The translations under genes and the position numbers were made by a program. DNA of 23,651 nucleotides from CAYUWG01 sp964448285 (lineage in GTDB: Bacteria > Bacteroidota > Ignavibacteria > SZUA-365): positions 1-23,651 of the forward strand of contig CAYUWG010000058.1 of assembly GCA_964448285.1 (NCBI GenBank), read 5' to 3'. The number at the start of each line of letters is the position of its first letter. The stretch's first letter is position 1. The notes under the pieces were generated by a model, which was not told where the DNA came from, ran no database searches, and worked only from the letters and a program-made list of their open reading frames with translations. Positions 1 through 7,784 of the stretch are shown in pieces.

Positions 1-371
1 CCCTCGCCGCTGCTTCGCCGCAAAACCGCTTTCACGCGCGCGAGCAGTTCACGCACGGAAAACGGCTTCGTCACGTAGTCGTCCGCACCATACTCCAGTC
101 CGAGCACGCGATCTATTTCATCGCTCTTGCTCGTGAGCATGATGATCGGCGTTGCGATGTTGCTTTTACGCAGATCCTGGCATATGCTTTCGCCGGATTT
201 TCCCGGCAGCATGAGATCGAGAATGATGAGATCGATATCACCCTGCCGGGCGAGTTCGAAGCCTTCGATGCCGTCGGTTGCCGTTCGAACGTCGTATTGC
301 TCCAGAGCAAAACTTTCGGTAAGGCCTTCGAGTATGGCGGCATCGTCTTCAATGATGAGGATTCGTTTCAT
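1..371 (-). CDS. Response regulator receiver domain, OmpR/PhoB-like (partial, C-terminus outside window)
   Basis: The minus-strand frame opens at the ATG at 371 and runs off the left edge after 123 codons, so only the receiver domain is visible. It begins MKRILIIEDD and has the acidic pair E8/D9, the phosphoacceptor D52 in ILDLMLPG, T80 in MLTSKS and K102 in YVTKPF, so the phosphorylation site is complete. The sequence SVRELLARVKAVLRR after K102 is typical of the receiver-to-winged-helix junction of OmpR/PhoB regulators, but the output domain is not seen and remains inferred. An AAGGAGG ribosome-binding site lies 5 bases before the ATG. The gene starts 10 bases after the stop of the cyclase-type regulator and so is the third gene of the kinase/regulator operon. 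It would be phosphorylated in the cytoplasm, probably by the kinase encoded at 1308-3776. Confidence 0.9.
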   Translation of the reverse strand, partial: MKRILIIEDDAAILEGLTESFALEQYDVRTATDGIEGFELARQGDIDLIILDLMLPGKSGESICQDLRKSNIATPIIMLTSKSDEIDRVLGLEYGADDYVTKPFSVRELLARVKAVLRRSSGE

Positions 372-381
372 GATCGCCTCC

Positions 382-1311
382 TTAATACGAGAGATGATAA
401 ACTTGAATCGGTCGGGGAATGTTTTTCAGATTCTTCAGGCCGAGCGAGTGCATGGTAATGTGCGATGCTTGAGCGGTCGCGTGATAGACGCTTTCTGAAA
501 CGATCACCGCGTCGGGGTCGGCTAACGTCTGCAAGCGCGCAGCCACGTTGATCGTATCGCCTTTGATGTCGTCGGCGCGTTCGAAGATATCGCCGAGGTG
601 AATGCCGATACGCAGATGAATCCGTTCACTTATCGGCTTGAGACGGTTCGTACACCGGAAGTACCGCAACGTGTGCGCCGCGCATTCGACGGCGTGCAGC
701 GCGCTTTCGAAAAGGACGAGGAACGCATCGCCGATGATCTCTACGACTCGACCGTTGTGGCGCATGATCAGCGCGTCCATCTTTTCATTGTGAAACGCGA
801 GCACGTGCATCGCGCGCCGCTCGTTCTCGTGCATGGATTTCGAATAGCCGACGATATCGGTGAACATGATCACACGGAGATGGCGATCATAGCCGTCCGG
901 TGCGTAGTTCCCGGCGTGCCGGGTATCGCCTGAGCGCGTGATCCTTCTCGCATGTGCATTGACGCGGGCGACGAGTTCCCGCGGGTCGAAAGGTTTCGTC
1001 ACGTAATCGTCCGCTCCCGCTTCGAAGCCGATCACTTTGTCGAGCGATTCCACGCGCGCCGTCAGAAGCAGGATCGCTCCCATGAACGAAGACTCACGGA
1101 GACGTCTGCACACGGCGAAACCATTCATACCGGGAAGTCCGACGTCAAGGACCACGATTTCGGGTGCGCTCCGCTCGATGATGTGAATCGCTTCATTGCC
1201 GTTATCGACGTGTGTCACGTGAAAGCCCTCGCCGAGGAAAAGCTCCTGCAGTCCGAGTGCGATAGCCGGATCGTCCTCAACGATAAGGATGGATTTTTCC
1301 CGAACGTTCAT
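382..1311 (-). CDS. Response regulator fused to class III adenylate/guanylate cyclase domain
   Basis: A 309-residue cytoplasmic two-domain protein. Residues about 6-122 form a receiver with E12/D13, phosphoacceptor D56 (VVLDVGLPG), T84 and K106 (YVTKPF). After a short linker, residues about 145-309 form a class III nucleotide cyclase domain. It has metal-binding D152 (FTDIVGYS) and D195 (IIGDAFLVLF), and transition-state residues N255 and R259 (TINVAARL), so the domain looks catalytically competent. The position usually held by the substrate-selecting Lys, four residues before the second metal Asp, is E191, as in guanylate cyclases. The partner position is D248 (DDIKGD), as in adenylate cyclases. 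ATP versus GTP preference therefore cannot be read from sequence. The start ATG overlaps the kinase stop (ATGA), implying translational coupling. Phosphorylation of the receiver presumably controls cyclase output. Confidence 0.92.
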   Translation of the reverse strand: MNVREKSILIVEDDPAIALGLQELFLGEGFHVTHVDNGNEAIHIIERSAPEIVVLDVGLPGMNGFAVCRRLRESSFMGAILLLTARVESLDKVIGFEAGADDYVTKPFDPRELVARVNAHARRITRSGDTRHAGNYAPDGYDRHLRVIMFTDIVGYSKSMHENERRAMHVLAFHNEKMDALIMRHNGRVVEIIGDAFLVLFESALHAVECAAHTLRYFRCTNRLKPISERIHLRIGIHLGDIFERADDIKGDTINVAARLQTLADPDAVIVSESVYHATAQASHITMHSLGLKNLKNIPRPIQVYHLSY

Positions 1312-3776
1312 GCGTGTACAACGGATTCATCAAGAGGAAAGTGAAGAGTGAACGTGCTCCCTTCGCCGGGTGTGCTTTCAATGTGGAGTTGGCCATCGTG
1401 GGCTTTCATGATATGCCGGACGATGCTCAGTCCCAATCCTGCGCCCGCGATGTTCTTGTGTTCGTTCAGCCGGAAGAACGGAGTCGATAACCGTGCAACG
1501 TCTTCCTTCCGAATGCCGCATCCGAAGTCGCGAACGGCGACGTATGCTTCACGATCGGTCGTCCCTGTCCTGAGTTCGACGACCTTCTTCTCGCCCGCGT
1601 ATTTCATGGCGTTCGAGAGAAGATTGATCACGGCCTGTTCGACCGCATCGCGATCGACGGAGAGAGTGACGTTCTTCGCTTCGAAGGAAGTCGTCACGTG
1701 GAATTTCTTCATGAGGAGCTGATACTCCATCACGGAAAGAACGCTATCGAGAATGGATTGCAGGTCATGCGGTCTGCGCTGGTAAAGCATCTCGCCGCGT
1801 TCGATTCGTGCATAGTCCAACACGTCGCTGATCAATCTACTGAGCCGGTCGGATTCACCGACGATGACGCGGAGATATTTCCGCATATCGTCGGAGGTTG
1901 GCGGAAGTTTTTGGTCCAGCATCTCCGCGAACATGCGAATGGATGTCAATGGCGTTTTCAACTCGTGCGAAACGCTCGAAACGAAATACGACTTCAGATC
2001 GCTCAGCTCCTGAAGATGCTGCGACTCACTGCGTGCTACGACGAGTTTCTCGTGCAACTGAATGCGCTCGACGGTTAAGCCGGTTTGTAATGCGGCCGTT
2101 GCCAGCAAGTCCATGTCCTCCAATGAAAACCGCTGGCCGGATTTCTTTTTCCCGAGGACGAGAAAACCGATTGCCTGTCCTCGCTCGCCAAGCATCGCAA
2201 ATACGACGGCCATTCGCCATCGAGTGAAGACGGACTCATCACCTTGTATAAAAACCGCAGGCGGCTCGACAAGGTGTTTCAACGCGACAGGTTTGCGCAT
2301 ATCGATACGCAATTCATCGAAGCGAAATTCGACGCCGAACCGTTCGAGAACGTCATAGCCTTTATGCGCCATAACGTGTAATCGCAAGCCGCTCGGCCCG
2401 ATCAGAAACAATCCGATTCGATCCATCGGAATGACGGAATCGATCATGGATACGACGGTCTTTCCCAACGTCTCCAAATCGTACATCTGTTTGATCGTCT
2501 CTGCAAACGACTTTTGCGTGGCACGAAAATCATACGGAATGCGAAAGAATTTCTTGTTGACGAACATCTGGATCACGCCACGTTTCGATTCGAGGAGGAA
2601 CATGTAAATCCCGATCGAGACGATGGAGACGAGAACGAGTCCGCCGTAACTCGGGCGTCCGAATAGGGTGATGACGATCCAGTCTAATCCGGCAAAGAGC
2701 AACGCCAGCCAGCCAAAGCCGATGAAGTAAACGGTGCTGCGCCGGATAAAGACATCGATGTTCATGAGATTGTACACGACGAACGATATCGCAAAGCTGA
2801 TCGGAGCGGTTGTTGCGAGTACAGTGCTCCATTCTTCGGTGATAATCGGCGGGTCGCCGATCAACAGCGGAAAGAGATAAAGCAGCGCGAAGGCTAACAC
2901 TCCGGACATACCGGCCATGACAAGTCTGAGCTTCCGGCGTTCCGACTCTTCCTTGGCCGTGAGTGCTGAGTGGATGAAATTACCGATTGCAAAAACGAGA
3001 CCGACGTTGAGCAGGAGTCGTGAGCCACGATGAGATGGAAATATGAACAGATGCAGGGCAGACGTGCTGTCTGTGATCAAGAAGATCGCTTGGGTGATAA
3101 GTTGACTGAGGAACAGACATGTCGAAAGCGTATAAAGCACGACGAGTAGTTTTTTACGACGCGGAAATTTCTCTCGTGGAAAGAGGAAGGTGAAGTGAAT
3201 GAATAGCGTACCGAGGTACGCATACGCGATAAAGTAAATCAGGCGAGGTGCGATACCGACAACGATTGGCAGCACGGTATATCGACCCCAACTACAGAGA
3301 ATGATGATTGCCGCACTGATCGAGGTCAAATGAAAAAGATACGCCGCGATATCATCAGGACGTTTGACAAACACATATATCCCTAAAAAAAGAAATATCG
3401 CGCCCGATATGACTACCAGAATCCAGGCTTGCATTGAATGATGCGTAACGAGTGTGATTGCAACAGATTTTTGGCTTCCATTTCTGAGAACGTCGATTGT
3501 AACCGTTTCTCCAACAGCATATTTGTCGAGAATCTGTTCAAGCTCTTCGGCGAAATGGATCGGATGCTTCGACACATGCATGATCCTATCACCCGCCTGA
3601 AAACCTGTCTCGACGAGTTCCGATACGATGGTCAATCCGTCCGGCGTTTCATCCAGTGTGGCGCCGGTCGATGGCTTGAGGATTAACTGGTAAGCTCCGA
3701 GTCCGCAGAGTATCGCCACGATCCCATCGATGATGAGAATCTTCTTCCTATGAATTGTACTGAATGGAACCGGCAT
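1308..3776 (-). CDS. Membrane sensor histidine kinase with N-terminal PDZ-like domain and GAF-like domain
   Basis: An 822-residue sensor. Residues 13-33 form a first membrane segment. Residues about 45-110 look like a PDZ domain (ETGFQAGDRIMHV, then VGETVTIDVLRNG), probably outside the cytoplasmic membrane. About eight to nine further hydrophobic helices follow between 117 and 396. Residues about 425-570 resemble a GAF domain. The transmitter follows: HisKA with phosphoacceptor H604 (SVSHELKTPL), then HATPase_c with N box NLLSNAMKYAG (718-728), G1 box DFGCGI (750-755) and G2 box GAGLGLSIV (778-786). All catalytic motifs are intact. The start ATG at 3776 is preceded by AGGTG at 6 bases. It is the first gene of an operon with two response regulators. 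The ligand is unknown; the PDZ-like domain suggests sensing of a peptide or envelope state, which is inference. Confidence 0.93.
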   Translation of the reverse strand: MPVPFSTIHRKKILIIDGIVAILCGLGAYQLILKPSTGATLDETPDGLTIVSELVETGFQAGDRIMHVSKHPIHFAEELEQILDKYAVGETVTIDVLRNGSQKSVAITLVTHHSMQAWILVVISGAIFLFLGIYVFVKRPDDIAAYLFHLTSISAAIIILCSWGRYTVLPIVVGIAPRLIYFIAYAYLGTLFIHFTFLFPREKFPRRKKLLVVLYTLSTCLFLSQLITQAIFLITDSTSALHLFIFPSHRGSRLLLNVGLVFAIGNFIHSALTAKEESERRKLRLVMAGMSGVLAFALLYLFPLLIGDPPIITEEWSTVLATTAPISFAISFVVYNLMNIDVFIRRSTVYFIGFGWLALLFAGLDWIVITLFGRPSYGGLVLVSIVSIGIYMFLLESKRGVIQMFVNKKFFRIPYDFRATQKSFAETIKQMYDLETLGKTVVSMIDSVIPMDRIGLFLIGPSGLRLHVMAHKGYDVLERFGVEFRFDELRIDMRKPVALKHLVEPPAVFIQGDESVFTRWRMAVVFAMLGERGQAIGFLVLGKKKSGQRFSLEDMDLLATAALQTGLTVERIQLHEKLVVARSESQHLQELSDLKSYFVSSVSHELKTPLTSIRMFAEMLDQKLPPTSDDMRKYLRVIVGESDRLSRLISDVLDYARIERGEMLYQRRPHDLQSILDSVLSVMEYQLLMKKFHVTTSFEAKNVTLSVDRDAVEQAVINLLSNAMKYAGEKKVVELRTGTTDREAYVAVRDFGCGIRKEDVARLSTPFFRLNEHKNIAGAGLGLSIVRHIMKAHDGQLHIESTPGEGSTFTLHFPLDESVVHA

Positions 3777-3893
3777 TCAAACACCTATTGGTAAACAGCC
3801 TTCATCAATTTAGACTTCATCGTCGAAATTCCCTACAAGTCCAAGGGATCGTCGTTGCCCCCTGAATCGAGTTTTGTAAATTGATTGCAATCA
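3777..3893. promoter_or_regulatory. Divergent promoter region between the sensor kinase operon and glnS
   Basis: This 117-base gap separates divergently transcribed genes and must hold both promoters. For glnS, a weak sigma70-like pair can be read: TTGCCC (3855-3860), 16-base spacer, TAAATT (3877-3882), each four of six to consensus. That would place the transcript start near 3890, giving an almost leaderless mRNA. No convincing hexamer pair is seen for the kinase operon on the minus strand. Confidence 0.35.
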
Positions 3894-3895
3894 AT
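3880..3895. repeat. Perfect 16-bp palindrome overlapping the glnS start
   Basis: ATTGATTGCAATCAAT is identical to its own reverse complement. It covers the TTG at 3885 and the first two bases of the ATG at 3894, both possible glnS starts, and abuts the predicted -10. It could be an operator or, less likely, a small RNA hairpin. No protein that binds it can be named. Confidence 0.6.
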
Positions 3896-5615
3896 GACTG
3901 AACAAATAGACCATTCAATGAACCAAGATATCTCATCCGCAACATTCGAAACAGGACCTTCGCACTTCATCCGCAACATCATCCTCGAGGACAACGCTTC
4001 CGGCAAGCACGACGGGCGAGTCCATACCCGTTTTCCTCCCGAGCCGAACGGCTATCTGCATATCGGTCATGCGAAATCGATCTGCCTGAATTTCGGCATC
4101 GCGAAAGAGTTTGGAGGCAAGTGCAACCTCCGCTTCGACGACACAAACCCGACGAAGGAAGAACAGGAGTACGTCGATAGCATAATCGAGGACATCCACT
4201 GGCTTGGCTTCGACTGGGACGGGATGTACTTCGCTTCCGATTACTTCGACCAGTTGTACGAGTGGGCTTTGAAGCTCATTGAAAAAAGCAAAGCGTACGT
4301 CTGTGACCTTACCGCTGAAGAGACCCGCGCATTTCGCGGAACGCTGACGGAGCCGGGAAAGGAAAGCCCGTACCGGAATCGCAGCGTCGAAGAGAATCTC
4401 GATTTATTCGAACGCATGAAGAACGGCGAATTCCCCGACGGTTCGCGAACACTCCGCGCAAAGATCGATATGGCGTCTCCGAACATGAACATGCGCGACC
4501 CGGTTATGTACCGCATCCTGCGCGCGACGCACCACCGCACGGGCGACAAGTGGTGCATCTATCCGATGTACGACTACGCGCACGGACAGAGCGACTCGAT
4601 CGAGCGCATTACGCATTCCCTGTGCACGCTCGAATTCGAAGACCACCGCCCGCTTTACGACTGGTTCGTGAGGGAGCTTGAGATCTACGCTCCGCAGCAA
4701 ATCGAATTCGCGCGCCTCAATCTCAACTACACGGTCATGAGCAAGCGCAAACTCCTTCAGCTCGTGAAAGAAGGACACGTGAACGGCTGGGACGATCCAC
4801 GTATGCCGACGCTCTCCGGTATGAGACGCCGAGGCTATACGCCCGAATCCATTCGCGTTTTCTGCGACCGGGTCGGCGTGGCAAAGACGAACAGCGTCGT
4901 GGACGTCGCGATGTTGGAGTTTTGTCTTCGCGAAGACCTGAACAAACGCGCTTCGCGATACATGGCAGTGCTGAATCCGCTGAAGGTCGTCATCACGAAT
5001 TATCCGGAAGGACAGACGGAGGAGCTTGAGGCGGTGAACAATCCGGAGGACGAGAGCGCGGGTACGCGATCGGTGCCTTTCTCCCGTGAACTCTTCATCG
5101 AGCAGGACGACTTCCGCGAAACGCCGCCGCCGAAGTACCATCGCCTCTATCCCGGCAACTCCGTGCGCTTGCGCTATGCGTACATCGTCACGTGCAGTGA
5201 AGTCGTGAAGGATGAGCAGGGCAACGTCGTCGAGATTCGTTGCTCGTACGACCCAGAGACGAAGAGCGGGCACGACACGAGCGGACGAAAAGTGAAAGGG
5301 ACGATTCACTGGGTATCTGCAGCGCATGCGAAGAAAGCGGAAGTGCGCCTGTACGATCGACTCTTCAATGTGTCCGACCCTGAGCGATCGGAAGAGGGAA
5401 AGACCTTCCTCGATTGCATCAATCCCGAATCGCTTCGCATTATCCCGGATGCGCTCATCGAACCGGCTTTGGAGTCGCTAAACGTCGGTACGCACGTACA
5501 ATTCGAACGCCTTGCCTACTTCGTGGTCGATAAAGACTCCCAGCCGGCAAAGCCGGTTTTCAACCGCACCGTGACGCTGCGTGATACATGGGCGAAGATC
5601 GAAGGGAAAAGTTAG
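3894..5615 (+). CDS. glnS: Glutaminyl-tRNA synthetase
   Basis: A class I aminoacyl-tRNA synthetase that attaches glutamine to tRNA-Gln in the cytoplasm. From the ATG at 3894 the protein is 573 residues, close to the usual roughly 550-580. It contains PPEPNGYLHIGHAKS with the HIGH signature at 56-59, the GlnRS-type second signature VMSKRKL (MSKRK at 282-286) in place of KMSKS, and YPMYDYAHGQSDSIE, characteristic of the GlnRS/GluRS catalytic core. The C-terminal beta-barrel anticodon-binding region follows from about residue 335 to the end. Start choice is uncertain: an in-frame TTG lies at 3885 and another ATG at 3918, and none has a Shine-Dalgarno sequence. The 3918 start gives a leader nearest in length to characterised homologues. 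A direct GlnRS means this organism need not rely solely on the GatCAB transamidation route for Gln-tRNA. Confidence 0.97.
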   Translation: MTEQIDHSMNQDISSATFETGPSHFIRNIILEDNASGKHDGRVHTRFPPEPNGYLHIGHAKSICLNFGIAKEFGGKCNLRFDDTNPTKEEQEYVDSIIEDIHWLGFDWDGMYFASDYFDQLYEWALKLIEKSKAYVCDLTAEETRAFRGTLTEPGKESPYRNRSVEENLDLFERMKNGEFPDGSRTLRAKIDMASPNMNMRDPVMYRILRATHHRTGDKWCIYPMYDYAHGQSDSIERITHSLCTLEFEDHRPLYDWFVRELEIYAPQQIEFARLNLNYTVMSKRKLLQLVKEGHVNGWDDPRMPTLSGMRRRGYTPESIRVFCDRVGVAKTNSVVDVAMLEFCLREDLNKRASRYMAVLNPLKVVITNYPEGQTEELEAVNNPEDESAGTRSVPFSRELFIEQDDFRETPPPKYHRLYPGNSVRLRYAYIVTCSEVVKDEQGNVVEIRCSYDPETKSGHDTSGRKVKGTIHWVSAAHAKKAEVRLYDRLFNVSDPERSEEGKTFLDCINPESLRIIPDALIEPALESLNVGTHVQFERLAYFVVDKDSQPAKPVFNRTVTLRDTWAKIEGKS

Positions 5616-5868
5616 GTCCGATAGCTCAGCACTTAGGAAGGGCAGGCAGAATATGCGCTCACCCTTCGACTTCGATTCTGCTCACGACCTGTTTGTCTTT
5701 TATCTAAACTCGTCCGAGAGCAGAATCTGCGCTCTGGGTGAGGTGATTGTTCGTGTTACTTCGTACGCTGAGGATTGCTACTTCGCTTCGCTCGTCGCAA
5801 TGACTGCTACGTCACTCTCTTTTTCTACCTTAACCGGCCCAAGATCGGCGTGCTCGAAATGACATTGG
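5616..5868. other. Convergent intergenic region with palindromic repeats
   Basis: This 253-base gap lies between the convergent ends of glnS and the secreted propeller-like gene. It holds copy 1 of the 77-bp palindromic repeat and a second small hairpin, ATTGC (5774-5778) with GCAAT (5797-5801), whose loop is rich in TTCGCTTCGCTCG. A short T run follows at 5820-5824, so weak transcription termination is possible. A 93-codon open frame crosses the gap but consists of repeat sequence and is not considered a gene. Confidence 0.6.
5658..5742. repeat. Palindromic intergenic repeat, copy 1
   Basis: A long imperfect hairpin. Outer arms are CTCACCC (5658-5664) and GGGTGAG (5736-5742); inner arms are GATTCTGCTC (5674-5683) and GAGCAGAATC (5718-5727). 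Bases 5663-5739 match 7582-7658 without gaps, with five differences in 77. There is no open frame of significance and no transposase. It resembles a dispersed REP- or MITE-like element, and the copies share orientation in the window. Confidence 0.85.
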
Positions 5869-7143
5869 TTAGAACTCCTTTTTTGAAGCTCGTAAAACCA
5901 TGTGCGAACGCACGCTGCCGTCAGAGGCCATCATTCGTAGGATAGTTTGAGCAGGGGGATTGGGTATGGTGACATGGTAACCGCTTGCGGTAGGTGTGTA
6001 GCTCAAAGCGATCTCCTTACCGAGAAGTGTATAGGCCTTTATGCTTTTGTAGCGTTCTCTCGTTTCGACAGTGAACTGGTCTTGAAACGGCATTGGATAG
6101 ATTTGAAGTGAACTTTCTCGGGGAAAGGCAACGCTGAGTGTTGGATGCTTCACGCTGAACATGGCAATACCCCAGTCCGAGCAGAGGAACAGCGTGTCGC
6201 CGAACATGCGGAGTTTAGAGTACCAGTCCCTGCGCGGAGACCAAGCGAAGACCTGTTGGGAAAGATAGGTCGTATCGTGTTTCCACGCATATAAACCCAT
6301 CTGCTGCTCAGTAAGGATATGATAATCGCCTATACGAAAACCGGATATCGTTTCTCTGAAAGGAGATGTAAGCTCTATTCTTCGATTGAAACGCACTTTG
6401 CCATCGATGATGCGGTATTCGTAGATGAACCTATCCAAACCGGCCGTATAGATATACTCATCGTATGCGTACAAACACCTTGTGTCAATAGACCTCTGTC
6501 CTGCAACAGTTTCAAGGAACTTGTAGGAATCTGTATGCCGAAATACAAGGACACTATCGTTGCTCCATGATCCTACAACGAGGAAATTCCTATAAGCAAG
6601 CAAAGCTCCTAATATCTCATACTTCCAAATATATATCGTGTCAACGAAAAGTTTATTGTCGCTGTACGATACACGCGCAATGGCATAGTCCTCGGTGGCA
6701 ATGACCCCGTGTTCCCCGGACGTCATTAGAGAGTAGGTGCCAACCTTGCGTGACGCTTTCTTTATAATCCTGCCCAAGCTGTCTTGGAAGGCAAAGAGAT
6801 AGCCGTCGTTCGTCGAAAGGTAAAATGTACTATCGAAGTATTCTAAACCAGATACGAAACCTCTCACATGTGAGTATAGCGGTGTTGAGTACTGAAGCTC
6901 ATACCTGTTACCGATATGCTTATACACGGAAAGCGCATTACCAAACAAGTTTACATCAGCTACTAAAAGGAGATCTTTGTATTTCATAACATCCCACGCT
7001 ATCGTTGAGTCAACGGCTTTTCCGATATACTCGATCTCGAGTTGGGCAAACGATTTATTGACGGAGATGAGCAACAGAGTTATCGCCGATATTGTGACGG
7101 ACAGGGATTTTATGTATACAGACATGGTTCGAGTATCGATCAT
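5869..7143 (-). CDS. Secreted propeller-like protein with C-terminal T9SS sorting domain
   Basis: A 424-residue protein of unknown function. The N-terminus has a signal peptide (hydrophobic core ITLLLISV, cleavage after SFA). Residues about 35-335 are short beta-rich repeats with alternating hydrophobic and polar strands (for example GLEYFDSTFYLSTNDGYLFA, DEYIYTAGLDRFIYEY), suggesting a beta-propeller, but no named repeat family is certain. Residues about 345-424 resemble a T9SS type A sorting domain (SLQIYPMPFQDQFTV, then YTLLGKEI), implying export to the outer membrane surface. The ATG at 7143 overlaps the stop of the upstream small gene (ATGA), supporting this start and translational coupling. 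An in-frame ATG at 7125 is an alternative. Its larger share of A/T-rich codons than the neighbours' is a visible impression, not a computed value. Confidence 0.8.
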   Translation of the reverse strand: MIDTRTMSVYIKSLSVTISAITLLLISVNKSFAQLEIEYIGKAVDSTIAWDVMKYKDLLLVADVNLFGNALSVYKHIGNRYELQYSTPLYSHVRGFVSGLEYFDSTFYLSTNDGYLFAFQDSLGRIIKKASRKVGTYSLMTSGEHGVIATEDYAIARVSYSDNKLFVDTIYIWKYEILGALLAYRNFLVVGSWSNDSVLVFRHTDSYKFLETVAGQRSIDTRCLYAYDEYIYTAGLDRFIYEYRIIDGKVRFNRRIELTSPFRETISGFRIGDYHILTEQQMGLYAWKHDTTYLSQQVFAWSPRRDWYSKLRMFGDTLFLCSDWGIAMFSVKHPTLSVAFPRESSLQIYPMPFQDQFTVETRERYKSIKAYTLLGKEIALSYTPTASGYHVTIPNPPAQTILRMMASDGSVRSHMVLRASKKEF

Positions 7144-7433
7144 CTTCGTAGAATCTTTCCGTAGTGGAGAATGCCGGACTCACCCAATACGGAGATCATG
7201 TACAAACCACTCGGCAAGCCGTCAAGGGACAGAACCGCAGAATTGTTGCCCACCTCATTGAACACAACCCCGTCAAGCTCCACTGTCACGGTCGCAGTAG
7301 GTGGCCCGATCGTGTAGCCGTTGTTGAAATCGAATGCGATTTCACCGTCGATTGTTTTGGTTTGCGCTTCTACCATTGCTGATGCTACTGTAAGAAAGCA
7401 AACGATCAGAACAAAATCATTGACGCGCTTCAT
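7140..7433 (-). CDS. Small secreted protein, signal peptide plus sorting-domain-like tail
   Basis: The chosen start is the ATG at 7433, preceded by GGAAGGAA about 7 bases upstream; it gives 97 residues. The same frame stays open to 7604, but the upstream part lacks a start context and reads through the repeat-bearing spacer. The first about 24 residues form a signal peptide (MKRVNDFVLIVCFLTVASAM, then VEAQ). The remaining roughly 73 residues end in LDGLPSGLYMISVLGESGIL followed by HYGKILRR, which resembles the last strands of a T9SS type A C-terminal domain. There is no room for a separate cargo domain. The gene overlaps the next by four bases, so the two proteins are probably made together. 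Function is unknown; it could be a degenerate remnant of a larger T9SS protein. Confidence 0.65.
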   Translation of the reverse strand: MKRVNDFVLIVCFLTVASAMVEAQTKTIDGEIAFDFNNGYTIGPPTATVTVELDGVVFNEVGNNSAVLSLDGLPSGLYMISVLGESGILHYGKILRR

Positions 7434-7581
7434 GGCTTTTTTCCTTCCGGCTAAGTGAAGAACAATCTGAACGTCGTAAAAATCACCATGAGGAATTTCA
7501 AAACCAAGAGCCAATTTTTCACTTTTCTTGAGAACCCTTGCCTGCGACCCCTTGGTTGGTTGAGATGGATACTTTTGAAAT

Positions 7582-7658
7582 CCTTCGACTTCGATTCTGC
7601 TCACGACCTGTTTGTCTTTTGTTTAAACTCGTCCGATAGCAGAATCTACGCTCAGGGT
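7582..7658. repeat. Palindromic intergenic repeat, copy 2
   Basis: These 77 bases match 5663-5739 with five substitutions and no gap. The inner arms GATTCTGCTC (7593-7602) and TAGCAGAATC (7637-7646) still pair over nine bases, and one substitution removes the innermost pair. The outer arms of copy 1 are only partly kept here (CCTT and AGGG). It lies in a divergent, promoter-bearing spacer rather than between convergent genes. Confidence 0.85.
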
Positions 7659-7735
7659 CGTCGTTCGACAACGATTCAAAATCGTGGGTAGGAGATTGCT
7701 TCGATGCGCTCGTTACCACCTGTGGGATCGAACGA

Positions 7736-7784
7736 AAATCCCAAATCCGAAATCGCAAATCCCAAATCCCAAATCACAAATCCC
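7736..7784. repeat. Seven-unit heptamer tandem repeat (AAATCCC)
   Basis: Seven consecutive 7-base units run in perfect register: AAATCCC, AAATCCG, AAATCGC, AAATCCC, AAATCCC, AAATCAC, AAATCCC. Four units are identical and three differ by one base. It is a noncoding minisatellite-like array about 100 bases upstream of pepD, resembling the short heptameric repeats known in other bacterial intergenic regions. Confidence 0.9.

Noticed and set aside
4404..5327. 307-codon open frame antisense to glnS
   Set aside because: It lies wholly opposite a certain tRNA synthetase gene; composition is Arg/His/Val rich as expected of a shadow frame, and no family is recognised.
5615..5640. tRNA-like 5' half (GGTCCGATAGCTCAG) right after the glnS stop
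   Set aside because: It resembles an acceptor strand and D-stem start, but no matching 3' acceptor (TCGGACC), anticodon arm or T-loop follows; the palindromic repeat begins instead. At most a remnant, probably chance.
5581..5862. 93-codon plus-strand frame overlapping the glnS end
   Set aside because: It begins inside glnS and is mostly the palindromic repeat, which also yields a similar peptide from copy 2; no independent start signal.
7434..7604. N-terminal extension of the small secreted protein to 7604
   Set aside because: The extension would put 57 residues before a clear signal peptide and reads through the edge of repeat copy 2; the ATG at 7433 has a good ribosome-binding site.
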